From positions 1-64,000 of the forward strand of contig JACRJB010000015.1 of the NCBI GenBank assembly GCA_016215605.1: a stretch of DNA of 64,000 nt, in the 5' to 3' direction. The position numbers were made by a program, and so were the translations under genes. Position 1 is the stretch's first letter, and every line of letters begins with the position of its first letter. Under the pieces are notes generated by a model. That model had not been told where the DNA came from. It searched no databases and was given only the letters and a program-made list of their open reading frames with translations. This document shows positions 35,489 through 44,298 of the stretch, in pieces. This DNA comes from Rhodopseudomonas palustris. Its GTDB lineage: Bacteria > Pseudomonadota > Alphaproteobacteria > Rhizobiales > Xanthobacteraceae.

Positions 35489-36187
35489 TTAAACCACTTC
35501 CCCTCTTGCCATCGCCGCGGCGTTCCTGATCCCGTCGATATTCGCCTTGTAGCTCTCCACCGTGCCGCCCTTGAACACGGCCGAGCCCGCGACGAACGCA
35601 TTCGCGCCCGCCGCTGCTAACTGGCCCGAGACCTTGTCGCTGACGCCGCCGTCGACTTCGATGTCGATCGGGCGGCCGGCGGTCATCGCGCGGATGTCCT
35701 GGATCTTGCCGATCGCCGAGGGGATGAAGGCCTGGCCGCCGAAGCCGGGATTGACCGACATCACCAGCACGAGGTCGATCAGGTCGATCACGTATTCGAT
35801 CGCGGAGGCGGGCGTGCCGGGATTGAGCGAGACGCCGGCCTTCTTGCCGAGCGCGCGGATCGCCTGCAGCGAGCGATGCAGATGCGGGCCGGCTTCGGCA
35901 TGCACGGTGATGATGTCGCAGCCGGCCTTGGCGAAGGCTTCGAGATAGGGATCGGCCGGCGAGATCATCAGATGCGCGTCGAACACCTTGCTGGTGTGCG
36001 GCCGCATCGCCTTGATGACGTCGGGGCCGTAGGAAATGTTCGGCACGAAATGCCCGTCCATCACGTCGAGATGGATCCAGTCGCAACCGGCCTGATCGAC
36101 CGCGCGGACCTCTTCGCCCAGCCTGGAAAAATCCGCGGCGAGGATCGACGGCGCGATGACGAGGGGGCGGGGCGCGAGCTGGGACAT
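35489..36187 (-). CDS. rpe: Ribulose-phosphate 3-epimerase
   Basis: 232-aa TIM-barrel enzyme interconverting ribulose-5-P and xylulose-5-P (pentose phosphate and Calvin cycles). Family segments are [35 protein letters not shown] with metal ligands His/Asp, [25 protein letters not shown] and IEVDGGVSD, with the catalytic Asp. The ATG at 36187 gives the normal length; a longer frame upstream is not family-like. Confidence 0.97.
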   Translation of the reverse strand: MSQLAPRPLVIAPSILAADFSRLGEEVRAVDQAGCDWIHLDVMDGHFVPNISYGPDVIKAMRPHTSKVFDAHLMISPADPYLEAFAKAGCDIITVHAEAGPHLHRSLQAIRALGKKAGVSLNPGTPASAIEYVIDLIDLVLVMSVNPGFGGQAFIPSAIGKIQDIRAMTAGRPIDIEVDGGVSDKVSGQLAAAGANAFVAGSAVFKGGTVESYKANIDGIRNAAAMARGEVV

Positions 36188-36454
36188 GGGCGTTTCCGGC
36201 GTGAGAGGGATCAACCTCGCTAACACGGCGACCGGGACCTCGCAATGCGGCCCGGCAAGCCGGCCGAGCGGCCGCGGCGCGGCCGGCACGATCTGCCGGT
36301 GCGGCAGAAATTTCCGCCCGGGCGGCGTCGCAGCGCGGCGAAAATCCCAGCAATTCCAAGCCCTCGGGCGCTGGCACGGCGATTGCTAAACAGCGGCAGG
36401 GAATGCGGGTGAGTAGTTGCGGCCGCGACCAGCGGCACGAAGCGGAGTCCAGTC

Positions 36455-37213
36455 ATGTTGCCAGCTCTTGGCGCCCTCGGTGCGCTGTCGGGATTGCTCA
36501 GTGCGCTGAACGCGACGTCGTCGTCGAGCTCGTCGTCGAAGACCTCCAGCGCCAACAACCCGTTCGAAACCTCCAGCAGTTCGAGCTCCAGCTCCACGTC
36601 CAGCAGCAACTCGCTGCTCGGCTCGTCGAGCAGCAGCAGCTCGTTTCCGTCGAGCGGCCTGTCGCCGGAGGTGCTGAAGGCGCTGCTCGCGGCGCAGCAG
36701 AACCAGACCTCGAGCACGGATTCATCGACCACCGCCACCAAAAGCCGCGATCAGGCGCTGAAGGACCTGTTCTCGCAGCTCGACACCGACGGCGACGGGT
36801 CGATCAGCAAGGCGGAATTTGAAGACAAGCTCGGCGCCGGCGGCACCAATGTCAGCAACGCCGACAAGGTGTTCGCCAGGCTCGACGCCGACGGCAACGG
36901 CTCGGTCAGCGCCAGCGAATTGAAGTCCGCGCTGAAGGGCAAGGGCCATCATCAGGGCGCCGGCGACGGATCGGGCTCCGGCGGCGCGGAGGCGCTGAGC
37001 GGCGCGACCTCGACCAGCGTCACCAATGCCGACGGCAGCGTGACGACGTCGATCACCTATGCCGACGGCTCCAAGGTGACCTCGACCTCGGCGGCGAGCA
37101 ACAGCGCGTCGAGCAACGCGACCAAATCGTACAATTTCGTCGAGCAACTGATCCAGCGCCAGGCGGCGCAGCTGCAAGCCGCCGCGACCTCGTCGGTCTC
37201 GGTGAGCGCGTAG
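36455..37213 (+). CDS. Ser-rich protein with two EF-hands
   Basis: 252 aa. Residues about 20-66 are dominated by Ser runs. Two canonical 12-residue EF-hand loops follow: D110-TDGDGSISKA-E121 and D144-ADGNGSVSAS-E155, both with all calcium-ligand positions filled. The C-terminal third is Ser/Thr/Gly-rich with two NADGSV / YADGSK repeats. No signal peptide or membrane segment is obvious, although the start MLPALGALGALSGLLSALNA is hydrophobic. A calcium-binding role is likely; location and partner are unknown. A GGAG lies about 8 bases upstream of the ATG. Confidence 0.85.
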   Translation: MLPALGALGALSGLLSALNATSSSSSSSKTSSANNPFETSSSSSSSSTSSSNSLLGSSSSSSSFPSSGLSPEVLKALLAAQQNQTSSTDSSTTATKSRDQALKDLFSQLDTDGDGSISKAEFEDKLGAGGTNVSNADKVFARLDADGNGSVSASELKSALKGKGHHQGAGDGSGSGGAEALSGATSTSVTNADGSVTTSITYADGSKVTSTSAASNSASSNATKSYNFVEQLIQRQAAQLQAAATSSVSVSA

Positions 37214-37238
37214 GACCCGGGTCTCCGACCTCCGAAAA

Positions 37239-37262
37239 CGTCATTGCCGGGCTTGACCCGGT
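37239..37262. repeat. Half copy of family C repeat
   Basis: ACGTCATTGCCGGGCTTGAC then CCGG, immediately before the stop of the P1 peptidase gene. Only the first hairpin is present and its partner half is missing, so this is a truncated copy. Confidence 0.65.
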
Positions 37263-37268
37263 GGTCTC

Positions 37269-38267
37269 TCAGCTCCGTCCGAACCGGTCGCGCCACGCCG
37301 GCTGCGCGCCCTCGAACGGCAGCGCGGTGGCTTCATAGACGCCGCGCGCGATCGCCCGCGCCACCGTGTTGGCGGCGATCGCGCCGAGTTCGGTCAGGCC
37401 GGCGAGCGGATCGACCTGCTTGACGCCGGTTGCAGCGGCGAACACCACGTCGCCGTCGAGCGGCGCATGCACCGGATAGATCGCGCGGGCGAAGCCGGTC
37501 TGCGCCATCATCGCCAGCCGCTTCACCTGGGTCTTGGTCAGCGCCGCGTCGGTGACGACCGCGACCAGCGTGGTGTTTTCCGCGGTCGCCGCGGCGGCGC
37601 CCTTGATCTGGATCTTCAGATGATCGGCGGTGAATGTCGCCGGCAGGCCGCGGCCGCCGAATTCGTCGCCGACTTCGTACGGCGCCGACCAGAACCACGG
37701 ACCGTCGCCGACGGCGACACTGCCGATCGCATTCACCGCGGCGATCGCGCCGACCATGACGCCGCCGGGCGTCGTCGCCGACGCCGAGCCGAGGCCGCCT
37801 TTGTAGTTCGCCGTGGTCGCGCCGAGCCCCGCGCCGACGCTGCCGAGCGCGAAGTCCTCGCTCGCCGCCGCGGCGGCCGCATAGCCGAGGTCGCGATACG
37901 GCGAGAAACGGCCCCACGCCTTGTCGCCGCCATTGAGCATGTCGAAGATCACGCCGCCGGGCACGATCGGAATCGTCGCGGTGCCGATCGCGAAGCCGCG
38001 GCCCTGTTCGGCGAGCCAGGCCTGCGCGCCGCCGCCGGAATCCAGCCCGAACGCCGAGCCGCCCGACAGCGTGAAGCCGTCGACCTGTTCGACGGTGTTG
38101 ACCGGCTCCAGCAGCACGCCGTCGCGAATTCCCGGTCCGCCGCCGCGCACGTCGATCGAGGCGGTCGCCGGCATGTCGAACAGGATCGCCGTCACGCCCG
38201 AGGCGAGCTGTCGGTCGTGGGCGTGGCCGACGCGGACGCCGGCGATGTCGGTGATGAGATTCTTCAC
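37269..38267 (-). CDS. P1 family (S58) N-terminal nucleophile peptidase
   Basis: 332 aa, DmpA/BapA-type aminopeptidase family. The opening ITDIAGVRVGHAHD, GGGPGIRDGVLLEPVN, LSGGSAFGLDSGGGAQAWL and IVPGGVIFDML are characteristic. The precursor is expected to cut itself before the Ser/Thr nucleophile of the later strand; GGLGSASATTPGG is the likely site. No signal peptide is seen, so it is cytosolic. The physiological substrate (D-amino-acid or beta-amino-acid peptides in relatives) is unknown here. Confidence 0.9.
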   Translation of the reverse strand: MKNLITDIAGVRVGHAHDRQLASGVTAILFDMPATASIDVRGGGPGIRDGVLLEPVNTVEQVDGFTLSGGSAFGLDSGGGAQAWLAEQGRGFAIGTATIPIVPGGVIFDMLNGGDKAWGRFSPYRDLGYAAAAAASEDFALGSVGAGLGATTANYKGGLGSASATTPGGVMVGAIAAVNAIGSVAVGDGPWFWSAPYEVGDEFGGRGLPATFTADHLKIQIKGAAAATAENTTLVAVVTDAALTKTQVKRLAMMAQTGFARAIYPVHAPLDGDVVFAAATGVKQVDPLAGLTELGAIAANTVARAIARGVYEATALPFEGAQPAWRDRFGRS

Positions 38268-38442
38268 GGCAGTTCCAGAGACGGTTGGCGAGGCGGATGC
38301 GGAGCGGGGAGGTCGGCGCGCGACGCCTCCATCATCGGCCTAAACACTTCGTCGAGGCAATCCCTCACGCCGCGATCACAAGCTGCGGAACGTCGTCGCA
38401 GCGGGCCTTGCGCGGACGCCGACGGCAGGTGCATGTAGCCGC

Positions 38443-39177
38443 ATGATCCACGACGTCTCGATCCCCGCCGCGCTGATCGCCGGCCTGGTCAGCTTCCTGT
38501 CGCCCTGCGTCCTCCCGCTGGTGCCGCCGTACCTGATCTATCTGACCGGCGCGACCATCGAACACGTCGCCGCCGACGAATCCGACCGCACCTCGAAGCG
38601 CGCGGTGATGATCTCGGCGGCGATGTTCGTGCTCGGCTTCTCCACCGTGTTCGTCGCGCTCGGCGCCAGCGCCAGCCTGGTCGGCGGCCTGATCCGGGCC
38701 TGGTCGGCCGAACTGGCGATCGTCGCCGGCATCGTCATCATCCTGATGGGGCTGCACTTCCTCGGCCTGACACGGCTCAACATCCTGATGCGCGAGGGCC
38801 GGCTGCCGATCCCCAAGCCGGTCGGCCTGTGGGGCGCCTATGTGATGGGGCTCGCGTTCGCGTTCGGCTGGACGCCGTGCATCGGCCCGATCCTCGCGGC
38901 GATCCTGTCGGTGGCGGCGGCGGAGGCGACGGTGGCCAAGGGCGCCGGCCTGCTCGCGGTGTATTCGCTGGGCCTCGGCGTGCCGTTCCTGCTCGCGGCG
39001 CTGATGATCGAGCAGTTCTCCGGCCTGTTCGCGCGGATGAAGAAGCACCTCGCGACCGTCGAGCGGGTGATGGGCGCGCTGATGATCGTCACCGGCATCG
39101 CCTTTTTGACGGGCGCGATCACCGACGTCAGCGTCTGGCTGCTGAACACCTTCCCGGCGCTGGGGAATATCGGGTAG
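38443..39177 (+). CDS. ccdA: CcdA-type thiol-disulfide transmembrane transporter
   Basis: 244 aa, six predicted membrane helices. The paired redox cysteines are in FLSPCVLPLVPPY (first helix) and GWTPCIGPIL (fourth helix), as in CcdA/DsbD beta. It passes electrons from cytoplasmic thioredoxin to periplasmic apocytochrome c maturation partners. Length is that of CcdA rather than full DsbD. Single gene; no cytochrome maturation genes are adjacent. Confidence 0.93.
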   Translation: MIHDVSIPAALIAGLVSFLSPCVLPLVPPYLIYLTGATIEHVAADESDRTSKRAVMISAAMFVLGFSTVFVALGASASLVGGLIRAWSAELAIVAGIVIILMGLHFLGLTRLNILMREGRLPIPKPVGLWGAYVMGLAFAFGWTPCIGPILAAILSVAAAEATVAKGAGLLAVYSLGLGVPFLLAALMIEQFSGLFARMKKHLATVERVMGALMIVTGIAFLTGAITDVSVWLLNTFPALGNIG

Positions 39178-39221
39178 TTCGCCGCGGTTCGGCGAGTCCT
39201 CGTCGTCTTCCCGTCCACCAG

Positions 39222-39329
39222 CGTCATTGCCGGGCTTGACCCGGCAATCCATCCTCTTCGCAAAAACGACGGCCTCAACGCGCCGCCTTGGTTCCCTGAT
39301 GGATGCGCGGGTCAAGCCCGCGCATGACG
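39222..39329. repeat. Twin-hairpin repeat, family C copy 4
   Basis: GCCGGG-CTTGA-CCCGGC, spacer, then GCGCGGG-TCAAG-CCCGCGC, bounded by GCGTCATT and CATGACG. Hairpin order is inverted relative to the copies at 33785 and 34589. It lies 112 bases upstream of the GIY-YIG gene. Confidence 0.85.
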
Positions 39330-39441
39330 AAGTCCAGTAGTTCGGCTAGTAGCGCGCCATATCCGTCGCGACTCGGCTTGACGCAGAAATCCAATACTTT
39401 GAAGATCAGGCTGCTCGGCACGGCTCTCTCGGAGAGTCAGT

Positions 39442-39729
39442 ATGTCCTACTGGGTCTACATTCTCGCCAGCGCTCCAGGCGGCACGCTGTATGTCGGTGT
39501 GACAAACGATCTCGTTCGTCGCACATACGAACATCGCGAAGGACTGGTCGAAGGCTTCACCCGCAAGTACGGCATCAAGCGCCTCGTGTATTTCGAAGCG
39601 CACGACACGGCACTGGCGGCGATCCAGCGCGAGAAGAACATCAAGCACTGGCCGCGCGAGTGGAAGATCGACCTGATCGTGCGCGACAATCCGGACTGGG
39701 ACGATCTCTACGATCGGATCGTTTGCTAG
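39442..39729 (+). CDS. Small GIY-YIG nuclease-domain protein
   Basis: 95 aa, a bare GIY-YIG domain of the UPF0213/YhbQ type. VYILASAPGGTLYVGVTNDL supplies the VYI...YVG core, RRTYEHR the conserved Arg, and IQREKNIKHWPREWKI the later conserved segment. There is no DNA-binding domain. It is bracketed by hairpin repeats: a full copy ends 112 bases upstream, a half copy begins at the base after the stop, and another full copy lies 73 bases beyond the gene. A DNA nuclease role is expected from the family; a link to the repeats is inference. Confidence 0.9.
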   Translation: MSYWVYILASAPGGTLYVGVTNDLVRRTYEHREGLVEGFTRKYGIKRLVYFEAHDTALAAIQREKNIKHWPREWKIDLIVRDNPDWDDLYDRIVC

Positions 39730-39763
39730 AGGATGGATGCGCGGGTCAAGCCCGCGCATGACG
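39730..39763. repeat. Half copy of family C repeat abutting the GIY-YIG gene
   Basis: GGATGGATGCGCGGGTCAAG continuing into CCCGCGCATGACG: one complete hairpin GCGCGGG-TCAAG-CCCGCGC, starting directly after the gene's TAG stop. Confidence 0.8.
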
Positions 39764-39802
39764 CCGAATGGGCGGAGAGGTCGACCTGTCGGTTCAGAGG
39801 CA

Positions 39803-39908
39803 CGTCATTGCCGGGCTTGACCCGGCAATCCATCGTCTTCGCAAACGACGGCTCCAACGCGCGACCTTCGTCTCTTGATGGATGCGCGGGTCGAGCCCGC
39901 GCATGACG
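39803..39908. repeat. Twin-hairpin repeat, family C copy 5
   Basis: GCCGGG-CTTGA-CCCGGC, spacer, GCGCGGG-TCGAG-CCCGCGC. Same orientation and nearly the same spacer as the copy at 39222, so the GIY-YIG gene is flanked by direct copies. Confidence 0.85.
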
Positions 39909-39920
39909 TTGTTGGAGGTG

Positions 39921-39939
39921 TGTGAGGCTTTGCCTCACA
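39921..39939 (-). terminator. Hairpin 15 bases past livJ
   Basis: TGTGAGGC-TTT-GCCTCACA, an 8-bp perfect stem just downstream of livJ on the minus strand. No clear T run follows, so termination may be Rho-assisted. Confidence 0.45.
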
Positions 39940-39953
39940 TCGTAGCGCGCCCC

Positions 39954-41069
39954 TCACATCGCCTTGCCGGCGATCTCGGCGTAGTTGCCCTTGGCGTCCC
40001 ATTTGTAGACGACGTAGTCGATCGCCTTGATGTCGCCCTTGGCGTCGAACGCCATCTTGCCGAGCACGGTGTCCCATTCGCCGGCCTTGATGGCGTCGAT
40101 CACCTTCTTCGGGTCGGTGGTCTTGGCCTTGGCGACGGCCTGCGACCAGACCTGGAACGCCGCGTAGGTGTACAGCGTGTAGCCTTCCGGATCGATGCCC
40201 TTGGCCTTGAACTTCTCGACGATCTCCTTGGCGGTCGGCTTGTTGCGCGGGTCGGGGCCGAAGGTGAACAGCGTGCCTTCCGCGAGCGGGCCGGTGATCG
40301 AGGCGAATTCCTTGTCGTTCATCGCGTCGCCGGCCATCATCACCGTCTTCAGGCCCTGGTCGCGCATCTGGCGCAGGATCAGGCCGGCTTCCTGATGATA
40401 GCCGCCGATATAGACCAGATCGATGGCGTCGCGCTTCAGCCGCGACACGATCGAATTGAAGTCCTTGTCGCCCTTGTTGTAGGACTCGAACATCTTCTCG
40501 GTGAAGCCGGCCTTGTTCAGCGCCTTCTTGGTCTCGTCGGCGAGACCCTTGCCGTAGGTGGTCTTGTCGTTGAGGATCGCGACGTTCTTGCCCTTGTAGT
40601 TCTTGACGATGTAGTCGGCGGCGACCAGGCCCTGCTGATCGTCGCGACCGCAGACGCGCAGCACGTTCCACAGCTTGCGCTCGGTGAACAGCGGGTTGGT
40701 CGAGGCCGGGGTGATCTGCAGCACGTTGCCGTCGGCATAGGCTTCGGAGGCCGGGATCGACGACGACGAGCAGAAGTGGCCGGCGACGAACGGGATGCCT
40801 TCGCCGGCGATCTTTTCGGCGATCGAGCGCGCCTGCTTCGGATCGCAGCCGTCGTCGCCGGTCTGCAGCTTGAGCTGCTTGCCGAGCACGCCGCCCGCGG
40901 CGTTGAGATCGGCCACGGCCTGGTCGGCGCCGTTCTTCAACTGGCGTCCGAACGCCGACTCGCCGCCGGTCATCGGACCGGCGACCGCGACCGTGAGGTC
41001 CTGCGCCAGCGCCGTCGTCGACAGCGCCAGCGAGGCGCCGAATGCCAAACCGAGAAGCTTGAGTTTCAT
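39954..41069 (-). CDS. livJ: Branched-chain amino-acid type ABC transporter, periplasmic binding protein
   Basis: 371 aa. Signal peptide MKLKLLGLAFGASLALSTTA with LAQ cleavage region. The mature type I periplasmic-binding fold starts DLTVAVAGPMTGGESAFGRQ, and ITPASTNPLFTE is a typical ligand-loop segment. It delivers substrate, probably Leu/Ile/Val or a related acid, to the LivHMGF complex encoded directly upstream. The ATG at 41069 was chosen because it opens the signal peptide. It is separated from livF by 166 bases, so it may also have its own promoter, as expected for an abundant binding protein. Confidence 0.94.
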   Translation of the reverse strand: MKLKLLGLAFGASLALSTTALAQDLTVAVAGPMTGGESAFGRQLKNGADQAVADLNAAGGVLGKQLKLQTGDDGCDPKQARSIAEKIAGEGIPFVAGHFCSSSSIPASEAYADGNVLQITPASTNPLFTERKLWNVLRVCGRDDQQGLVAADYIVKNYKGKNVAILNDKTTYGKGLADETKKALNKAGFTEKMFESYNKGDKDFNSIVSRLKRDAIDLVYIGGYHQEAGLILRQMRDQGLKTVMMAGDAMNDKEFASITGPLAEGTLFTFGPDPRNKPTAKEIVEKFKAKGIDPEGYTLYTYAAFQVWSQAVAKAKTTDPKKVIDAIKAGEWDTVLGKMAFDAKGDIKAIDYVVYKWDAKGNYAEIAGKAM

Positions 41070-41235
41070 GGATGAGTCCCTGCGGTAAACTGTCCAGACA
41101 AACAGCCGCGCCCGAGCCGGTCGGAACGCGAGTCCTGACGGCATTGTTGGCTGATTTTCGCGACAAGTCATCGACAAAATGCGCGGTTTGCCGCAGCGCT
41201 CTGGCACATTCTGCCGCAGCCCGCCGGCGGTGTCG

Positions 41236-41970
41236 TCACACCTTGCGGCCGCCTTCGAGATAGGCGGCGCGGACTTCCGGCCGCGCCAGCAATTCGGCGC
41301 CGCTGCCGCTCATGGTGATCAGGCCGTTGACCAGCACGTAGCCGCGATGCGCCAGCCGCAGCGCATGGTTGGCGTTCTGCTCGACAATCAGCACGGTCAG
41401 GCCGTCCTGCCGGTTCAGGGTGCGGATCGCGTCGAAAATCTGTCGGGTGATCAGCGGCGCGAGGCCGAGCGAGGGCTCGTCGAGCAACAGCAGCCGCGGC
41501 CGGCTCATCAGTGCGCGGCCGATCGCCAGCATCTGCTGCTCGCCGCCGGAGAGCGTGCCGCCGCGCTGGCTGGTGCGCTCGCGCAAGCGCGGGAACAGCG
41601 TCAGCACCCGCTCCAGCACCGCGGCGCGCTCGGCCTCGTTGCTCTCGCCGGCATCGGCGCCCATCTGCAGATTCTCGGCGACGCTCATCCGCGGGAAGAT
41701 CCGCCGGCCCTCCGGCGATTGCGCGATGCTCATCCGCGCGATCTGGTGCGTCGGCGTCTGCGTGATGTCGACGCCGTCGAACACGATGCGGCCGGTCTTG
41801 GCGCGCGGCTTGCCGAAGATCGTCATCATCAGCGTCGACTTGCCGGCGCCGTTGGCGCCGATCAGCGCGACGATCTCGCCCGGACTGATGTCGAGATCGA
41901 CGCCCTTCAGCGCCTCGATCTTGCCGTAGGCGGCGCGGAGGTTTTCGATGCGGAGGAGGGGGGCAGTCAT
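41236..41970 (-). CDS. livF: Branched-chain amino-acid type ABC transporter, ATPase LivF
   Basis: 244 aa. Walker A GANGAGKST, Q-loop SIAQSPEGRRIFPRMSV, ABC signature LSGGEQQML, Walker B LLLLDEPSLGLAP, and switch His replaced by Asn-containing VEQNANHAL, as usual in LivF. The start MTAPLLRIENL is typical; the upstream frame runs through a repeat. Cytoplasmic partner of LivG. Confidence 0.95.
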   Translation of the reverse strand: MTAPLLRIENLRAAYGKIEALKGVDLDISPGEIVALIGANGAGKSTLMMTIFGKPRAKTGRIVFDGVDITQTPTHQIARMSIAQSPEGRRIFPRMSVAENLQMGADAGESNEAERAAVLERVLTLFPRLRERTSQRGGTLSGGEQQMLAIGRALMSRPRLLLLDEPSLGLAPLITRQIFDAIRTLNRQDGLTVLIVEQNANHALRLAHRGYVLVNGLITMSGSGAELLARPEVRAAYLEGGRKV

Positions 41971-41982
41971 TCGCTGCACTCC

Positions 41983-42108
41983 GTGCCCCGGACGCGATGC
42001 GATCCGCAGGATCGCGTCGCAGAGCCGGGGCCGTAACGGCGCACGGCATTCGTGACGGTCCCGGCTCTGCGGTGCAGCGCTTGCGCGCCGCACCGCGTCC
42101 GGGACACG
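41983..42108. repeat. Quasi-palindromic repeat, family A copy 3
   Basis: Begins GTGCCCCGGACGCGATGCG and ends CCGCGTCCGGGACACG, with the central AGCCGGGGCC / GGTCCCGGCT dyad. It is inserted between livG and livF, inside an operon, where its hairpin would lie in the mRNA. Confidence 0.8.
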
Positions 42109-42121
42109 AGTAAAACGGCGG

Positions 42122-42961
42122 TCACAGCCCGAGCTCCTGCTCGACGGCTTCGACTTCTTCGTCCTCGACGCCGAGATAGGCGGCGATGACGCGCTGGTCG
42201 TCGCGGATCTGCTGCGGCGTGCCCTCGGCGATCTTGACGCCGTAGTCGAGCACGACGATGGCGTCGGAGATTTCCATCACCACGCTCATGTCGTGCTCGA
42301 TCAGCAGCACCGAGGTGGCGTGATCGTCGCGGATCGACAGCAAGAGTTCGCTGAGCGCGGCGCTTTCGCGGGCGTTGAGGCCGGCGGCCGGTTCGTCGAG
42401 ACACAGCAGCACCGGGTCGGTGCACATCGCGCGCGCGATCTCGAGCCGGCGCTGGTCGCCGTAAGGCAGATTGCCGGCGGCGTCGTCGGCGCGGTCCTTG
42501 AGGCCGATCCGCTCGAGCCAGAAGGTGGCCCGCTCGATCGCCTGCTTCTCGGCCGCGCGCCAGGACGGCGCGCCGATCAGGCCGAGGAAGGTCAGGCCCG
42601 AGGCCAGCATCAGCTTGTTGTGCTGCGCCACCATCAGGTTTTCCAGCGCCGTCATGCCGGCGAACAGCCGGATGTTCTGGAAGGTGCGCGCGACCTTGGC
42701 GATCTTGGTGATGCGGAAGTCGTTGAGCTTGTCGAGCCGAAAGCTCTCGCCGCCCGGATGCGTCAGGCTGATCTCGCCCGCGCTCGGCCGGTAGAACCCG
42801 GTGATGCAGTTGAACACCGTGGTCTTGCCGGCGCCGTTCGGGCCGATCAGCGCGGTGATCTTGCCGCGCTCTGCCGCGAACGACAGTTCGTTGACGGCGA
42901 TGATGCCGCCGAACCGCATCGTCAGTCCGTCGACGCGCAGGATGTCGCCGTTGCCGCTCAT
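42122..42961 (-). CDS. livG: Branched-chain amino-acid type ABC transporter, ATPase LivG
   Basis: 279 aa. Walker A GPNGAGKTT, Q-loop VARTFQNIRLF, a signature region NLPYGDQRRLEIARAM (the degenerate LivG type), Walker B VLLCLDEPAAGLN and switch His in LIEHDMSVVM. The ATG overlaps the livM stop in an ATGA arrangement. A C-terminal acidic tail (EDEEVEAVEQELGL) extends slightly past typical LivG. Confidence 0.96.
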   Translation of the reverse strand: MSGNGDILRVDGLTMRFGGIIAVNELSFAAERGKITALIGPNGAGKTTVFNCITGFYRPSAGEISLTHPGGESFRLDKLNDFRITKIAKVARTFQNIRLFAGMTALENLMVAQHNKLMLASGLTFLGLIGAPSWRAAEKQAIERATFWLERIGLKDRADDAAGNLPYGDQRRLEIARAMCTDPVLLCLDEPAAGLNARESAALSELLLSIRDDHATSVLLIEHDMSVVMEISDAIVVLDYGVKIAEGTPQQIRDDQRVIAAYLGVEDEEVEAVEQELGL

Positions 42962-44289
42962 CCGTGGCCCTCCTTGACGAGGTCGGAGGAGATCGCCTGG
43001 TTGCGCTCGAGGAACACTGTCGGGGCGCGATGGCCGATCAGGCCGCGCGGCCGCCACACCATCAGCAGCACCATCGACAGGCCGAACACCAGCATGCGGA
43101 ACTGATCGAGCCCGCGGAACAGCTCGAAGCCGCCGATCAGCGTCAGCGCCGCCAGCGCGACGCCGAGCTGCGAGCCCATGCCGCCGAGCACGACGATCGC
43201 CAGCACCAGCGCGGATTCCTGGAAGGTGAAGGATTCCGGCGAGATGAAGCCCTGCCGGGTGGCGAAGAACGCACCGGCGAAGCCGCCGAACATCGCGCCG
43301 GTGGCGAAGGCCGTCAGCTTGGTCGTGGTGGTGTTGATGCCGAGCGCACGGCAGGCGACTTCGTCCTCGCGCAGCGCCTCCCAGGCGCGGCCGATCGGCA
43401 GCCGCCGCAGCCGGATCGTCGCCCAGTTGGTCAGCAGCGCCAGCGCCAGGATGAGATAGAACAGGAACACCAGTCGCTGCGACGGCGAGAACGCGATCCC
43501 CAGCTTGGCGGCGAGGCCGTTCTCGCCCGCCACCAGCGGGATGCCGAACAGCGTCGGCCGCGGAATGCCGCTGATGCCGTTCGGGCCGCCGGTCAGGCTC
43601 TGCCAGTTGATGATCACCAGACGGATGATCTCGCCGAAGGCGAGGGTGACGATGGCCAGATAGTCGCCGCGCAGCCGCAGCACCGGAAAGCCGAGCAGCA
43701 CGCCCCAGAACGCGGCGAGGATGCCGGCGAGCGGCAGGCAGATCCAGAACGACAGCCCGAAATTGGTGGCGAGCAGCGCGTAGGAATAGGCGCCGACCGC
43801 ATAGAACGCGACGTAGCCGAGGTCGAGCAGGCCGGCGAGGCCGACCACGATGTTGAGGCCCCAGCCCAGCATCACGTAGGTCAGCACCAGAATCCCGAGA
43901 TCGAGGATGTAGCGCTGGTCGTAGAAGATCACCGGCACCAGAATGGTGAAGATCAGCAGGATCGGCGCGACGGCGCGGCCGGCGACGCTGAGTGTTTTGC
44001 GCGCGCCCTCCGGCATCAGCCGCGGCGTGTCGACCGGACCCCACCAGCGGCGCAGCAACTCGACCACGATCGAGCCGACGAACACCGCGCCGACCATGCC
44101 GGCGAGATCGCCGAATCGCGTCCAGTAGATCAGCTGCCCTTCGGGCCCGGCTTCGGTCCGCACGCCGATCATCAGTGAAAACAGAACCAGCGCCACGAGG
44201 GCGCTGATCAGGGCTTTCTTGAAGATGAAACCGACGTCGACGCCTGGTTTGGCGGCGGTTGCAGCGGCGGCGTGAGCGATCTTGGCCAC
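42958..44289 (-). CDS. livM: Branched-chain amino-acid type ABC transporter, permease LivM
   Basis: 443-aa inner-membrane protein with about 10 hydrophobic segments. The N-terminal approximately 120 residues are an extension seen in the longer LivM forms. The conserved core contains GLNIVVGLAGLLDLGYVAFYAVGAY (split here only for reading: GLNIVVGLAGLLDLG, YVAFYAVGAY) and the EAA-type loop WEALREDEVACRALGIN. It overlaps livG by 4 bases and starts 9 bases after the livH stop. Confidence 0.95.
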   Translation of the reverse strand: MAKIAHAAAATAAKPGVDVGFIFKKALISALVALVLFSLMIGVRTEAGPEGQLIYWTRFGDLAGMVGAVFVGSIVVELLRRWWGPVDTPRLMPEGARKTLSVAGRAVAPILLIFTILVPVIFYDQRYILDLGILVLTYVMLGWGLNIVVGLAGLLDLGYVAFYAVGAYSYALLATNFGLSFWICLPLAGILAAFWGVLLGFPVLRLRGDYLAIVTLAFGEIIRLVIINWQSLTGGPNGISGIPRPTLFGIPLVAGENGLAAKLGIAFSPSQRLVFLFYLILALALLTNWATIRLRRLPIGRAWEALREDEVACRALGINTTTTKLTAFATGAMFGGFAGAFFATRQGFISPESFTFQESALVLAIVVLGGMGSQLGVALAALTLIGGFELFRGLDQFRMLVFGLSMVLLMVWRPRGLIGHRAPTVFLERNQAISSDLVKEGHG

Positions 44290-44298
44290 GCGCGCCGC

